From CAYZJV01 sp049310885 (GTDB lineage Bacteria > Spirochaetota > Spirochaetia > Sphaerochaetales > Sphaerochaetaceae): a DNA stretch of 64,000 nucleotides. Location: contig NZ_JBMDYO010000004.1 in assembly GCF_049310885.1 (NCBI RefSeq), positions 1 through 64,000 on the forward strand. Direction: 5' to 3'. This document shows positions 8,978 through 18,008 of the stretch, piece after piece (the first letter of the stretch is position 1; every line of letters begins with the position of its first letter). Position numbers and translations under genes: made by a program. The notes under the pieces are model-generated. The model saw nothing but the letters and a program-made list of their open reading frames with translations, did no database searches and was not told the origin of the DNA.

Positions 8978-9006
8978 TTGTTCCCTGGTGGGAAGAAGGG
9001 TATAGT
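8978..9006 (+). promoter_or_regulatory. Promoter of the mraZ/dcw operon
   Basis: TTGTTC at 8978-8983 and TATAGT at 9001-9006 with 17-base spacing, giving a start point near 9012 and a leader of about 55 bases before mraZ. The upstream part of the 268-base gap (8846-8977) is AT-rich and holds nothing else I can name. Confidence 0.55.
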
Positions 9007-9024
9007 TTGTGGTAAGAAGTGGTA
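8989..9024 (+). promoter_or_regulatory. Putative MraZ operator repeats
   Basis: TGGGA at 8989-8993 and a tandem pair TGGTA at 9010-9014 and 9020-9024. The pair is spaced by exactly five bases (AGAAG), the geometry of the TGGGN-N5 direct repeats bound by MraZ in E. coli. The sites lie in the promoter spacer and around +1, fitting autorepression of the operon. Confidence 0.5.
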
Positions 9025-9066
9025 AAGATTCCCAGATTGTGCCACTTTTAATGAGGATGGTGGGAA

Positions 9067-9528
9067 ATGTTGACGGGAGAGTATCGCAACACAATTGATG
9101 AAAAAGGGCGGATCCTTATTCCTTCCAAGCTCCGTGCGGCGCTTGGAGACAACAATGCCCTGATCATTACCCGTGCTGTAGAAAGCTGTCTTTGGCTCAT
9201 GTTGCCTCCCTTCTTCGAGAACATTCGGAAAAAGATCATGGACGGTCCTGGTGCCATGTTCGATGCGAACCTACGACTCTTGCAACGTCGGATTATCGCT
9301 CCTGCAATGGAATGTGAGATCGACAAGTCGGGTAGATTGCTCATTCCACCGCAACTACGTGATGGTGTAGGGCTTGCAGTGAAAGAGGAGTCGGTTCTCT
9401 TGGGAATAAGCACCTACCTTGAACTCTGGAGTGTCCCTTCCTATGAAAAATTCCTTAGTGATAGTGAACCTTCCTTCTCCGCTGCATCTCAAAGCTTGAG
9501 CTCCCTTTTGCAAGATGGGGGGTACTGA
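9067..9528 (+). CDS. mraZ: Transcriptional regulator MraZ
   Basis: 153 aa with two SpoVT/AbrB-like repeats, each with the typical DEKGRILIP (residues 12-20) and DKSGRLLIP (about 86-94) core. MraZ binds DNA as a ring-shaped oligomer and in E. coli represses its own dcw operon by binding TGGGN repeats. It is the first gene of the cluster, and matching repeats lie over the promoter. The start ATG is preceded by a GAGGA. The C-terminus is somewhat longer than in E. coli, with a serine-rich tail. Confidence 0.95.
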   Translation: MLTGEYRNTIDEKGRILIPSKLRAALGDNNALIITRAVESCLWLMLPPFFENIRKKIMDGPGAMFDANLRLLQRRIIAPAMECEIDKSGRLLIPPQLRDGVGLAVKEESVLLGISTYLELWSVPSYEKFLSDSEPSFSAASQSLSSLLQDGGY

Positions 9529-9529
9529 T

Positions 9530-10471
9530 ATGGATTACGTCCATACATCAGTACTTGCCCAGGAAGCCCTCGAGTACCTCAATCCGATGGGTCCAAACCC
9601 CTTGATGATCGATTGCACTCTTGGTGAGGGTGGTCATTCATTCGCTTTCTTGTCCACATATCCTCAGTTAAGGGTTATTGGGTTGGATAGGGATCCTGTC
9701 ATCATCGGGAAGGCAAAACATCGGTTGTCAATCTTTGGAGATCGATTTGAGGCAGTCAATACGTGGTTCGACGACTACTTGGCAAACTATGAAGGAGAAG
9801 CCCCAGCGATAATCCTGTTTGATCTGGGGATATCGGTATTCCACTATGAAGAGTCAAAAAGAGGATTCAGTTTCAACAAAAGTGAAGATCTCGATATGCG
9901 TCTGGATACCTCTTCTTCGATCTCGGTGGCAGAATTGATCAATACCTATCCTGAGAAGGAAATAGCCGACATCATCTACAATTATGGTGAAGAACGGTAT
10001 AGTCGGCGCATCGCTGCAGCTATATGCAATGCAAGAAAAACGCAGGCAATTATCCGGTCCGATGAACTGGCTGATCTGATACGCCGATCGGTTCCCTCCT
10101 CCTATCGTTACGGCCGTATCCATCCCGCCACAAGGAGTTTCCAAGCTCTCCGTATCGCGGTGAACGGTGAATTGGATCGGATAGTTCCTGCTGTAGAACG
10201 AGCCATAGATTTATTACGAACTGATGGAAGGGTTGGAGTGATCAGCTTCCACTCGTTAGAAGACCGTCCCGTCAAATACTTGTTCAGAAGAAAAGCCGAC
10301 GGGTGTATTTGTCCTCCCGAAGCTCCACGATGTACCTGTAATGGGAAACCGGCTATCAAGATCATAACCAAGAAGCCGGTTGTTCCTACCGAACAAGAGT
10401 GTAAGGAAAATCCTCCTTCACGGAGTGCGAAATTTCGGGTAGCACAAAAATTGGAGACTAGCGATGAGTGA
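9530..10471 (+). CDS. rsmH: 16S rRNA m4C1402 methyltransferase RsmH (MraW)
   Basis: 313 aa. N4-methylates C1402 of 16S rRNA using SAM. The N-terminal HTSVLAQEALEYL, the SAM-binding CTLGEGGHS near residue 36, LFDLGISV near 95, and GRVGVISFHSLEDRPVK near 238 are all family marks. The C-terminus has the usual cysteine cluster and SRSAKFRVA motif. ATG 9530 follows the mraZ stop by one base, with GGGGGG about eight bases upstream; an in-frame ATG at 9515 would overlap mraZ and lacks such a site. Confidence 0.95.
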   Translation: MDYVHTSVLAQEALEYLNPMGPNPLMIDCTLGEGGHSFAFLSTYPQLRVIGLDRDPVIIGKAKHRLSIFGDRFEAVNTWFDDYLANYEGEAPAIILFDLGISVFHYEESKRGFSFNKSEDLDMRLDTSSSISVAELINTYPEKEIADIIYNYGEERYSRRIAAAICNARKTQAIIRSDELADLIRRSVPSSYRYGRIHPATRSFQALRIAVNGELDRIVPAVERAIDLLRTDGRVGVISFHSLEDRPVKYLFRRKADGCICPPEAPRCTCNGKPAIKIITKKPVVPTEQECKENPPSRSAKFRVAQKLETSDE

Positions 10472-10784
10472 AAACGACCAAGGAATCATACATACAGCAA
10501 GTATCAGCATAAAAGAGAAGGCTATGGCTATTTCCATGCTTGTTGCGATTTTCTTAGCTCTCGTTGTTCCGGTATCGCAATCGGCACGGCGTCGGGAACT
10601 GCAACTACAACAGAACCAGATTGCGTCCCAGTCGGTACTTATAGATGAAGAGAGACGACTGCTCCAATCGCAACTTACCGAGATGAGTCTACCGGAAGTC
10701 ACACTACGACAATCGGTATTACAGGGACTTTCGCTCGAGAAGATCTTCTTCGATGAAGCCAAGATCGTAGTGGTGCAGGAGTGA
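10464..10784 (+). CDS. ftsL: Cell division protein FtsL-like
   Basis: 106 aa bitopic membrane protein: a short cytoplasmic N-terminus, one membrane segment at about 20-40, then a glutamine-rich helical stretch with heptad character at 45-75. Sequence similarity is weak, as is usual for FtsL. The call rests on size, topology and its place between rsmH and the mur genes. It overlaps the rsmH end by eight bases. FtsL forms a complex with FtsQ/DivIB and a DivIC/FtsB partner, which is not evident in this window. Confidence 0.75.
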   Translation: MSENDQGIIHTASISIKEKAMAISMLVAIFLALVVPVSQSARRRELQLQQNQIASQSVLIDEERRLLQSQLTEMSLPEVTLRQSVLQGLSLEKIFFDEAKIVVVQE

Positions 10785-10788
10785 GATC

Positions 10789-12162
10789 ATGAAAAAAATG
10801 GACTGTAGAAAATTAGCGAAGATGGCAGAAGGATCTATTCTGGGTGATGGCCACTTTCCTCCAATCTCATCCATCACGATCGATTCAAGGAAGGCTGGCT
10901 CGGGTTCGCTATTCGTCGCACTCTCTGGACAATTACAGGATGGTCACGACTATGTAATCGATGCATTTGCCAACGGAGCTTCTTGTGCGCTCGTCTCATC
11001 AAAACATGCTCATCGAATAAAGGCCAAAATTACAGATCCCTCTAAGGTGCTAATTGTAGTAGAAGATACACTTTCAGCATTACAGCAAATGGCCAAGGCT
11101 CACGTTACTGAGCATGGATCGGTAAGACGAGTAGGAATTACCGGGAGTTGTGGTAAGACAACAACCAAAGAGATGGTAGCATCTATCCTATCGCAGATGG
11201 GAAAAACAGCAAAGACACCAGGAAATTTCAATAGCGAGATAGGATTGCCTATTTCAGTTTTCGAGATTGATGGAGAAACACAATACGGTGTATTTGAAAT
11301 GGGTGTCGATCATGTCGGTGAGATGGATAGGATGATCGATATCTGGCGTCCTGAGGCCGCAATCATCACTAATATCGGAATTTCTCATGTTGGGAAGATG
11401 GGTTCCATGCAGGTGATTGCAAAAGAGAAGAGCAAATTGTTTCATCCCGATATCAGCGCACCATTTATTGCAGAAAACAGCTCTTGGTCACGCTATATTG
11501 AAAAGTTGAGAAAGATAAATCCTCTTCCGTTCGGTATAGCAAGTACAGAAGGTGTCGGTGAAATCGAATCCTTGGGGTTAGATGGTTGGAAGATTGTCTA
11601 TCATAACCAAGCGATTCATATACGTGCAGTCGGTAAGCATAATCTGATGAATGCCTTGGCTGCCATTTCCTTAACCCAGACCATGGGTGCCAATGTAGAT
11701 GATGTGATTGGTGGCTTAGAAAGATTCTCTTCTGTCCCTGGACGTAGCAGGATTGTAGGTGGTCCCGTTACGGTAATCGAGGATTACTATAATTCGAGTG
11801 TCGATTCGACAGAAACTATCCTCGACTACATGGGTACACTTCCCTGGAATGGTCGTAAGTTGGCTGTCTTGGGGTCCATGAAGGAATTGGGAGCATCATC
11901 CGATGCAGCTCACCGTCAGGTTGCAAGAAAACTTATTAGCTGTGGGCTTGATGATATCTACCTCTATGGAAGCGAGATGGAGAGTGCCTGGCAGGAGTTG
12001 AAAAAGTTGGGTTTCGATAGACATCTGTTCTTCACAGATGATTACGAAGTCTTACAAAGAAAGATGTTGGAAGATACCCGCAAAGGGGATCTCGTATTGG
12101 TGAAAGGCTCAAGGGCTATGGCAATGGAACGGTTGGTTCCAGTCATATCTTCAATTGCCTAG
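10789..12162 (+). CDS. murF: UDP-MurNAc-tripeptide:D-Ala-D-Ala ligase MurF
   Basis: 457 aa, Mur ligase family. It adds D-Ala-D-Ala to UDP-MurNAc-tripeptide in the last cytoplasmic step of precursor synthesis. ATP-binding GITGSCGKTTTKE is near residue 118, followed by the TPGNFNSEIGLP segment and the C-terminal YYNSSVDSTETIL and VLVKGSRAMAME motifs typical of MurF. It follows ftsL directly. murE, which precedes murF in many clusters, is absent here. Confidence 0.93.
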   Translation: MKKMDCRKLAKMAEGSILGDGHFPPISSITIDSRKAGSGSLFVALSGQLQDGHDYVIDAFANGASCALVSSKHAHRIKAKITDPSKVLIVVEDTLSALQQMAKAHVTEHGSVRRVGITGSCGKTTTKEMVASILSQMGKTAKTPGNFNSEIGLPISVFEIDGETQYGVFEMGVDHVGEMDRMIDIWRPEAAIITNIGISHVGKMGSMQVIAKEKSKLFHPDISAPFIAENSSWSRYIEKLRKINPLPFGIASTEGVGEIESLGLDGWKIVYHNQAIHIRAVGKHNLMNALAAISLTQTMGANVDDVIGGLERFSSVPGRSRIVGGPVTVIEDYYNSSVDSTETILDYMGTLPWNGRKLAVLGSMKELGASSDAAHRQVARKLISCGLDDIYLYGSEMESAWQELKKLGFDRHLFFTDDYEVLQRKMLEDTRKGDLVLVKGSRAMAMERLVPVISSIA

Positions 12163-12170
12163 GGGGCTCG

Positions 12171-13205
12171 ATGCAGACACGGATGGTACTCACAGCATTA
12201 TCGGCTCTCTTGGTTTCTTGGGTCCTTTCCATGGTACTCGGATACCTCTATATCGGTCGGATGAAAGCCCATGGTGTCAGTCAGCCGATCAATCCGGATG
12301 GACCGAAATCTCATTTCGCCAAGGTCGGGACTCCCACCGCTGGAGGATTGTTCTTTCTCATTGGCACTACGGTCTCGGTCTGGTTGTTTGGAACTATGAG
12401 CGAGCCATATACCTATATCCCATTAATTGCTATGTGGGCATTCGCGATTGTCGGACTTATGGACGATATCGCTAAGCTTACAAAAAAAGAATCCCAGGGT
12501 CTCAGATCTTCCCGAAAGTTGGGAATGCAGATACTTACTGCAGCACTCATTTTGTGGTTACTCTCAAAAAGTTCCGGTCTGGTATCGACTGTCGTCGCCC
12601 ATCCTTGGAATCCTGCGATATCATGGGATATTGGTGTGTGGTATCCCATCGCGTTCCTGTTCTATATGGTCATGTTCGTAAATGCAGTGAATATCACCGA
12701 TGGGCTTGATGGTCTAGCTACTGGGGTATCGTTCAGTCCGCTTATCCTTCTCGCCATACTAGCTGCCCTTTTTGGGACTGGGATGCATGGAGAATTCATC
12801 CAGAATCCAATCAGTGCCGGAGGTTCCGATTTGTTCATCGTTTTATCGGCTTCCTTTGGTGGACTATTAGCTTTCCTATGGTACAACGGACCGAAAGCCC
12901 AGGTCTTCATGGGGGATGTTGGTAGCCATGCAATTGGAGCTTTGATTGCGATTTCCGCATTGCTGATGAAAATTGAGCTCACCATCCTTGTTGCTTCGGG
13001 AGTATTCATAATTGAATGTGTCTCCTCATTTATGCAGATAATTTCGATTCGTATGTTCAATAAAAAGATATTCAAGATGGCGCCTATGCATCATCATTTT
13101 GAGAAGAAGGGGGTATCGGAGAGTAGGATTGTAACCCGGTTCCAGATTGCCAGTGCCGTCCTTACGGCCTTCGCTGGCATTCTGTTCATGATTAAGTATC
13201 GGTGA
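12171..13205 (+). CDS. mraY: Phospho-MurNAc-pentapeptide transferase MraY
   Basis: 344 aa integral membrane enzyme with about ten membrane segments. It transfers phospho-MurNAc-pentapeptide to undecaprenyl phosphate to give lipid I. Diagnostic motifs are present: DDIAKL with the first aspartates near residue 100, NAVNITDGLDGLATG near 170, FMGDVGSHAIG near 247 and the PMHHHFE loop near 305. AGGGGG is well spaced before the ATG. murD, often the next gene, is missing. Confidence 0.95.
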   Translation: MQTRMVLTALSALLVSWVLSMVLGYLYIGRMKAHGVSQPINPDGPKSHFAKVGTPTAGGLFFLIGTTVSVWLFGTMSEPYTYIPLIAMWAFAIVGLMDDIAKLTKKESQGLRSSRKLGMQILTAALILWLLSKSSGLVSTVVAHPWNPAISWDIGVWYPIAFLFYMVMFVNAVNITDGLDGLATGVSFSPLILLAILAALFGTGMHGEFIQNPISAGGSDLFIVLSASFGGLLAFLWYNGPKAQVFMGDVGSHAIGALIAISALLMKIELTILVASGVFIIECVSSFMQIISIRMFNKKIFKMAPMHHHFEKKGVSESRIVTRFQIASAVLTAFAGILFMIKYR

Positions 13206-13231
13206 TTCTCTCTTTCCGTAGAGCAATCGCA

Positions 13232-14428
13232 ATGGCAACGTACCAATACGATGACATCCAGACACAACCGACTGTTGCTTTCAAGGGAAAACAAAGCGAA
13301 ATTCAAGGGTCTTCCTTGGGTGCGTTTCTCTTCGTCTGTGTCACGATTGCCTTGGTCGCCTATGGATTGATCACCCTCTATAGCGCATCGTATGATGAAG
13401 CGCTTAGGAACAATCTCCCCTCTGGATACTATTTCATTAGACAAGCGATATTCGCCTTATTGGGATTCACTGCATTTGTGGTGATTCGCTATTTCCCCAT
13501 GCGTTGGATACAAGTTGCCATTCCCTGGTTCCTGGTGCTGTCGATCCTCTTGATGATAATTACCTTGACCACAGGTTTTGGTATAGAACGTTTGGGGGCA
13601 AAAAGGTGGCTGCAAATTGGGCCACTACCATCTTTTCAACCTTCTGAGCTTCTTAAAGTATCCATGGTTCTTTTTCTTGCTACCATGATGACAAAATGGA
13701 AAAGACAAGACAGTACGAAGGTTCCTTTGTTTGTTACCGCCATTGGTGCAATCGTGATCTCTGCATTACTCATTGTCATGCAACGTGACTATTCAACTGC
13801 ATTGGTCTTTCTCCTCGTCTCACTTGCGATGCTTCTTGCAGGAGGAATTAGGTTCCGCTACATTGGAATCTTCGCTTTTGGCATGGGAATACCTGCAGTA
13901 GTATTCCTTTTCTTAGAGCCGTATCGGATCAGAAGAGTCGTGAGTTTTCTCTTTCCCTCAATTGATCCGACAGGATTGAATTGGCAAGTACAAAATTCAC
14001 TCAAAGCGATTGGTTCGGGAGGTATTTTTGGAAAAGGGTTGGGAAATGGGACGTTTAAACTTGGCGTAATCCCAGAAGTCCAGAGTGACTTTATCTTCGC
14101 TTCCCTTGCAGAGGAGTTGGGGTTTATCGGTGTTCTGCTTTTCTTTCTCCTCTTCATTGCTTTCGCAGTATTAGGTTTTTCCACTGCCTACCGTTATGGA
14201 CGGAAGAAAGAATATTTCATAGCCTATACTTCATTTGGGATCACATTCATGATCGTATGGCAAGCTTTGGTAAATCTCTCTGTAGTGACATCGTTGCTTC
14301 CTCCCACGGGAATTCCGCTTCCGTTCTTCAGTCAGGGGGGTACAAATCTGTTTATGATCCTGTGTGAATGTGGACTTCTCTACAAATGTATGATCCAAGA
14401 CGAGAAGGAGAGCTCCTACTATGGATAA
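13232..14428 (+). CDS. ftsW: Peptidoglycan glycosyltransferase FtsW (SEDS family)
   Basis: 398 aa from ATG 13232; a GTG at 13202, overlapping the mraY stop, would add ten residues and neither has a strong ribosome site. It is polytopic with about ten membrane segments. Typical SEDS motifs include WLQIGPLPSFQPSELLK, GGIFGKGLGNG, PEVQSDFIFASLAEELGF and the C-terminal PPTGIPLPFFSQGGTN. FtsW polymerises lipid II at the septum together with a class B PBP; the candidate partner lies 10 kb away on the minus strand. Confidence 0.93.
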   Translation: MATYQYDDIQTQPTVAFKGKQSEIQGSSLGAFLFVCVTIALVAYGLITLYSASYDEALRNNLPSGYYFIRQAIFALLGFTAFVVIRYFPMRWIQVAIPWFLVLSILLMIITLTTGFGIERLGAKRWLQIGPLPSFQPSELLKVSMVLFLATMMTKWKRQDSTKVPLFVTAIGAIVISALLIVMQRDYSTALVFLLVSLAMLLAGGIRFRYIGIFAFGMGIPAVVFLFLEPYRIRRVVSFLFPSIDPTGLNWQVQNSLKAIGSGGIFGKGLGNGTFKLGVIPEVQSDFIFASLAEELGFIGVLLFFLLFIAFAVLGFSTAYRYGRKKEYFIAYTSFGITFMIVWQALVNLSVVTSLLPPTGIPLPFFSQGGTNLFMILCECGLLYKCMIQDEKESSYYG

Positions 14429-15314
14429 TGCCTACTTGCATGGATTCGACTACGACTCTCATCGAAACAGTCTTCGCGAACCGAACTATGCTGGGCAGGT
14501 CTTTGCAGCTGATGGAAATAGAAGAGGACGTCACAAGACAAAGACCCTCACCTTGGTTACTTTGATCGTTCTTGTGATCTTGGGATTGTTTTTCTTCTCG
14601 TTGCGATTTATTCCCCTTTTCGATATTGAATCTATTTCTTTCACTGTCACCGGTGGTTTTTCACATATTCCGAGACAAGCCCAAGAAATGGCAGATGGGA
14701 TTGTCGGAGAATCCTTGATGACCGGGGAACCAAAACGGTTAGAAGAAGAACTTTCCTCACTAGCCGTTGTCTCTCATGCTAAGGTAAAGCGGGGGCTCTT
14801 CTCCTCAATCTCAATCGATTTGCAAATCGCGCAACCTGCGACATTTGTTGCGGTAGTGGATGAATCTGATTCAGTCGAAGGGATTTATATCGTGGAGAAC
14901 GATACCTTGCTCCCCATAGATATCGAAGATTTCAAGGCCTATGGTAATAGAGTCTTCGTTGTCGAGGTCGGGTCGTCCTACGGAGAACACCTGAGATCCT
15001 ATGGGCTCGATGAAGGTATAGGACAGGCAATTGCCCTTGCTTCGGGGATGGGAATGGATGAGGATGGAAGATTTCGTATCATCGGCAGAGTGAAATACGA
15101 AGAAAGTCTTGGAAAGACCTTCGGACATATGGTCTTGGATATGCCGGCATACAATAGTAAACTGTATATTCGTGAACCGGTTTCCGAATCACGGTTGCAC
15201 GATGCCCTGCGATTGATTAGACTGGAACATGAGCATGATTGGACTCGCAATATTGCCCTTATAGGCCAGTTGCGATATGATTTGTATGCTCAGTCGTTGG
15301 TGAGTAGAAATTGA
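14421..15314 (+). CDS. ftsQ: Cell division protein FtsQ/DivIB
   Basis: 297 aa bitopic protein. The N-terminal cytoplasmic part of about 45 residues is basic near its end; one membrane segment lies at about 46-66; a POTRA-type domain follows directly (IESISFTVTGGF), then a beta-rich extracytoplasmic region. This matches FtsQ/DivIB, which links early and late divisome proteins. It overlaps the ftsW end by eight bases. A 165-base gap separates it from ftsA, unusual in this tight cluster. Confidence 0.85.
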   Translation: MDNAYLHGFDYDSHRNSLREPNYAGQVFAADGNRRGRHKTKTLTLVTLIVLVILGLFFFSLRFIPLFDIESISFTVTGGFSHIPRQAQEMADGIVGESLMTGEPKRLEEELSSLAVVSHAKVKRGLFSSISIDLQIAQPATFVAVVDESDSVEGIYIVENDTLLPIDIEDFKAYGNRVFVVEVGSSYGEHLRSYGLDEGIGQAIALASGMGMDEDGRFRIIGRVKYEESLGKTFGHMVLDMPAYNSKLYIREPVSESRLHDALRLIRLEHEHDWTRNIALIGQLRYDLYAQSLVSRN

Positions 15315-15479
15315 CTCGGCAACGGAACAACTGGAGAGGTCGCAAGACAATAGAACTTCTCCTAAGCGATTGTAGGGAACGTAAGGTACCATACCTCGTC
15401 CTTTTGGACGGTTCGGGTCGTAGAGCTCTCCTTTGGGCTTACTCCGGGGTATTGAGGCCTTCCATTCGGAGGTATTACT
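15315..15479 (+). other. ftsQ-ftsA gap with a degenerate repeat copy
   Basis: 165 bases between ftsQ and ftsA. A 60-codon open frame starting at TTG 15311 spans it and overlaps the ftsQ stop, but its product (Arg-rich) matches nothing I recognise. Bases 15365-15393 match the repeat core found after tRNA-Gly (59396-59424) at 23 of 29 positions. I regard the gap as mostly non-coding; a coupled small protein cannot be excluded. Confidence 0.4.
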
Positions 15480-16724
15480 TTGGGCACAGATAGGATCATG
15501 ATGGGACTGGATATTGGAAGCTCTTGGGTACGTGCCGTGATCGGAACGGTTGGTGCTGATGGGACCGTCATGGTTGACAGTATGTGCGAACGGCCTTCGG
15601 AGGGCGTTCGTGGTGGTGCAATCGTCAATATCGAGCAGACTATAAAGACCATCACTTCGGTGATTTCAGAGGCCGAATTGCAGGCCGGAGCCGATATCCA
15701 GCAGATTATTATTGGAATCGGTGGAGACCATATTGAAGGAATCCCATCCCAGGGTGTGGTAGGAATCAATGCCAAGGATCAAGAGATTAAACGGGAGGAC
15801 ATATTCCGCTCCCTTGAGGTAGCCCGTGCTTTTGAGATGCCTTTGGATAGAGAAATTCTCCACACACTGGTTCAGGATTTCCGTGTCGATGGAAGGGATG
15901 GGATCAAAGATCCTATCGATATGCTTGGCCATCGGCTTGAAAGTAGGGTCTTAGTCGTCACAGGCTCCTCTTCTGTCTGCCAGAATGAACGCAAATGTAT
16001 CCAGAGAGCGGGATTTCAGGTCCAAAGGCTGGTCGCTCAACAGTTGGCCGATGCAGAGGCTGTCCTCAGTCTAGAGGAGAAGGAGATGGGTACAATTCTC
16101 ATCAATATCGGCGGTGGGACTACGAATATGATTGTCTACGCCAATGGTGCTCCTGTCTTCACTGGTGGAGTCAACCTCGGAGGATCCCATGTCACGAGTG
16201 ATATTGCCTACCTGTTAAATAAACCCAAAGTGATTGCCGAACAGGTGAAGTGTGAATATGGGAATTGCCATATACCTTCGGTATCGGATGAAGATGCAGT
16301 GCTCATTCCACAGATAGGTGGATTACCCTCTATAAAGATGCCAAAGAAGGAATTGAGCAAGATTATCGAGCCGAGAATGGCGGAGATATTCTCACTCTTG
16401 CAGGTGGAACTTGAAAAGAAACAGGTCAGAGGATCATTTGGTGGTGGCGTAGTATTGGTCGGAGGTGGCGCACTCCTCTCCGGTGCGACAGAATTGGCAT
16501 CAGAAATTTTCCGATTGCCTGCTAGGATCGGTTTCCCGGAAGCTTTGCATGGATTGGACCGGACCTACATTAATCCGCGGTATACCACTACTTTGGGATT
16601 AGTAATGACTGAAGCTAGACGGATCAGGGACCAGTATGCTTCTGGTGGTACCAAAGTTGAACATACGAAAAGGACCGGTTCCTTCGGAAAGAAAGTACGC
16701 GGTTTCTTCCGTACCATATTCTAG
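15480..16724 (+). CDS. ftsA: Cell division protein FtsA
   Basis: 414 aa actin-fold ATPase that anchors FtsZ to the membrane. N-terminal GLDIGSSWVRAVIG is the phosphate 1 motif; INIGGGTTNMIVYANG near 205 is phosphate 2; VLVGGGALLSG near 323 is the adenosine motif. The FtsA-specific 1C domain lies at about 85-165. The C-terminus ends with a basic amphipathic stretch (KVRGFFRTIF), the membrane-targeting helix. The start is TTG 15480, supported by GGAGG seven bases upstream; ATG 15498 has a poorer site. Confidence 0.95.
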   Translation: MGTDRIMMGLDIGSSWVRAVIGTVGADGTVMVDSMCERPSEGVRGGAIVNIEQTIKTITSVISEAELQAGADIQQIIIGIGGDHIEGIPSQGVVGINAKDQEIKREDIFRSLEVARAFEMPLDREILHTLVQDFRVDGRDGIKDPIDMLGHRLESRVLVVTGSSSVCQNERKCIQRAGFQVQRLVAQQLADAEAVLSLEEKEMGTILINIGGGTTNMIVYANGAPVFTGGVNLGGSHVTSDIAYLLNKPKVIAEQVKCEYGNCHIPSVSDEDAVLIPQIGGLPSIKMPKKELSKIIEPRMAEIFSLLQVELEKKQVRGSFGGGVVLVGGGALLSGATELASEIFRLPARIGFPEALHGLDRTYINPRYTTTLGLVMTEARRIRDQYASGGTKVEHTKRTGSFGKKVRGFFRTIF

Positions 16725-16757
16725 GATTTGCGAGAAACTCGCTGGAGGATACTATAC

Positions 16758-18008
16758 ATGGATTTCGATATGCTAGAAGATTTGCTGCAGAATGAACAGA
16801 CTCCACCTACCGATATAAAAGTCGTCGGAATCGGCGGTGCTGGAGGCAATGCGATCAACCGGATGATTGCCAGTGGACTGAAGAAAGTCACATTCGTTGC
16901 TATGAATACCGATATCCAGGCTCTTCAACGATCAAATGCCCAGATCAGAATGCCCTTGGGTAGGGAGCTTACCGGAGGTCTCGGAGCTGGGGGAGTTCCA
17001 GATGTAGGTGAAAAAGCTGCCGAAGAGAGTCGTGAAGAAATCAAAAAACTTCTCACCGATACGGATATGGTGTTTATAACCGCCGGAATGGGTGGTGGTA
17101 CCGGTACCGGTGGTGCATCGGTAGTGGCAGAGATTTCACGTGAGGTGAACGCCCTTACTGTTGCTGTAGTTACCACTCCATTCGCTTTCGAGGGTAAAAA
17201 GAAACTCCAGCTTGCACTTGAAGGAATAGAGAAATTACGCAAACAGGTCGATACCTTGATTCTCATTCCTAACCAGTATCTCCTAAAGGTTGTGGAAAAC
17301 AACACGCCGATTAAAAAAGCTTTCCTCCTAGCAGACGATGTCTTGCGACAGGGAGTTCAGGGAATTAGTGAACTGATTACCGAACCTGGGGAGATCAATA
17401 TTGATTTCGCCGATGTAAAGACGGTAATGAAAGGGCGTGGTGACGCTCTCATGGGAATCGGTGTGGGTGAGGGGACTACCCGGGCTGTGGATGCCGCACG
17501 TGCCGCTATCAATAATCCATTGCTCGAGAATGCAAGTATTGATGGAGCTAAATCGGTATTGGTAAACCTCGCAGGTGGTGATGGTCTCACTTTGCAAGAG
17601 TACCAGGATGTAGTCGAATTGATTACTGAGAATTGCGCAGAGGATGCTTTAATCATTGCAGGACAGGCATACAATCCTGAGTTGGGGGAAAAGATCAAGG
17701 TAACGGTTGTAGCAACTGGTTTTGAACGTCCACACGAAGATTTCGAGGAACAGATCGAAGTGATCGACTATAAGAGAAGAAAAGCCGAGGGACCGACTCT
17801 ACAACCAAAGCAGCCTCCACAGGGTGAAAGACAGCAACCTGCAGCATCCGCGAGGACAGGGAAAGACGAACAAGATGAGGAAGTCATCACCGTCAATCGT
17901 TGGCAGGACCTGCAACAGCAATTGGGAAACCGACAGCAATCGAACGATTATAGTTTTCCTGCTGTACTCCGATACCAGCGGGGTGAGGATGGGGATTCCC
18001 AAGGATAA
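16758..18008 (+). CDS. ftsZ: Cell division protein FtsZ
   Basis: 416 aa tubulin-like GTPase that forms the Z ring. It has the GIGGAGGNAINRM segment near residue 25, the GGGTGTGG signature near 110-118, the TTPFAFEGKKK loop and the T7-loop region. A variable glutamine-rich linker leads to a C-terminal peptide (FPAVLRYQRG) resembling the FtsA-binding tail. ATG 16758 has GGAGGA eight bases upstream; the frame is open further back to TTG 16728, which has no such site. Last cell division gene of the cluster. Confidence 0.97.
   Translation: MDFDMLEDLLQNEQTPPTDIKVVGIGGAGGNAINRMIASGLKKVTFVAMNTDIQALQRSNAQIRMPLGRELTGGLGAGGVPDVGEKAAEESREEIKKLLTDTDMVFITAGMGGGTGTGGASVVAEISREVNALTVAVVTTPFAFEGKKKLQLALEGIEKLRKQVDTLILIPNQYLLKVVENNTPIKKAFLLADDVLRQGVQGISELITEPGEINIDFADVKTVMKGRGDALMGIGVGEGTTRAVDAARAAINNPLLENASIDGAKSVLVNLAGGDGLTLQEYQDVVELITENCAEDALIIAGQAYNPELGEKIKVTVVATGFERPHEDFEEQIEVIDYKRRKAEGPTLQPKQPPQGERQQPAASARTGKDEQDEEVITVNRWQDLQQQLGNRQQSNDYSFPAVLRYQRGEDGDSQG

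Noticed and set aside
12155..12475. 106-codon frame starting before mraY
   Set aside because: Out-of-frame shadow of mraY; the mraY frame has the conserved motifs and a well placed ribosome site.
15311..15493. 60-codon frame between ftsQ and ftsA as a gene
   Set aside because: Its TTG start overlaps the ftsQ stop, it overlaps the ftsA start, its product matches no family, and part of it is the repeat-like segment. Kept only as a described gap.
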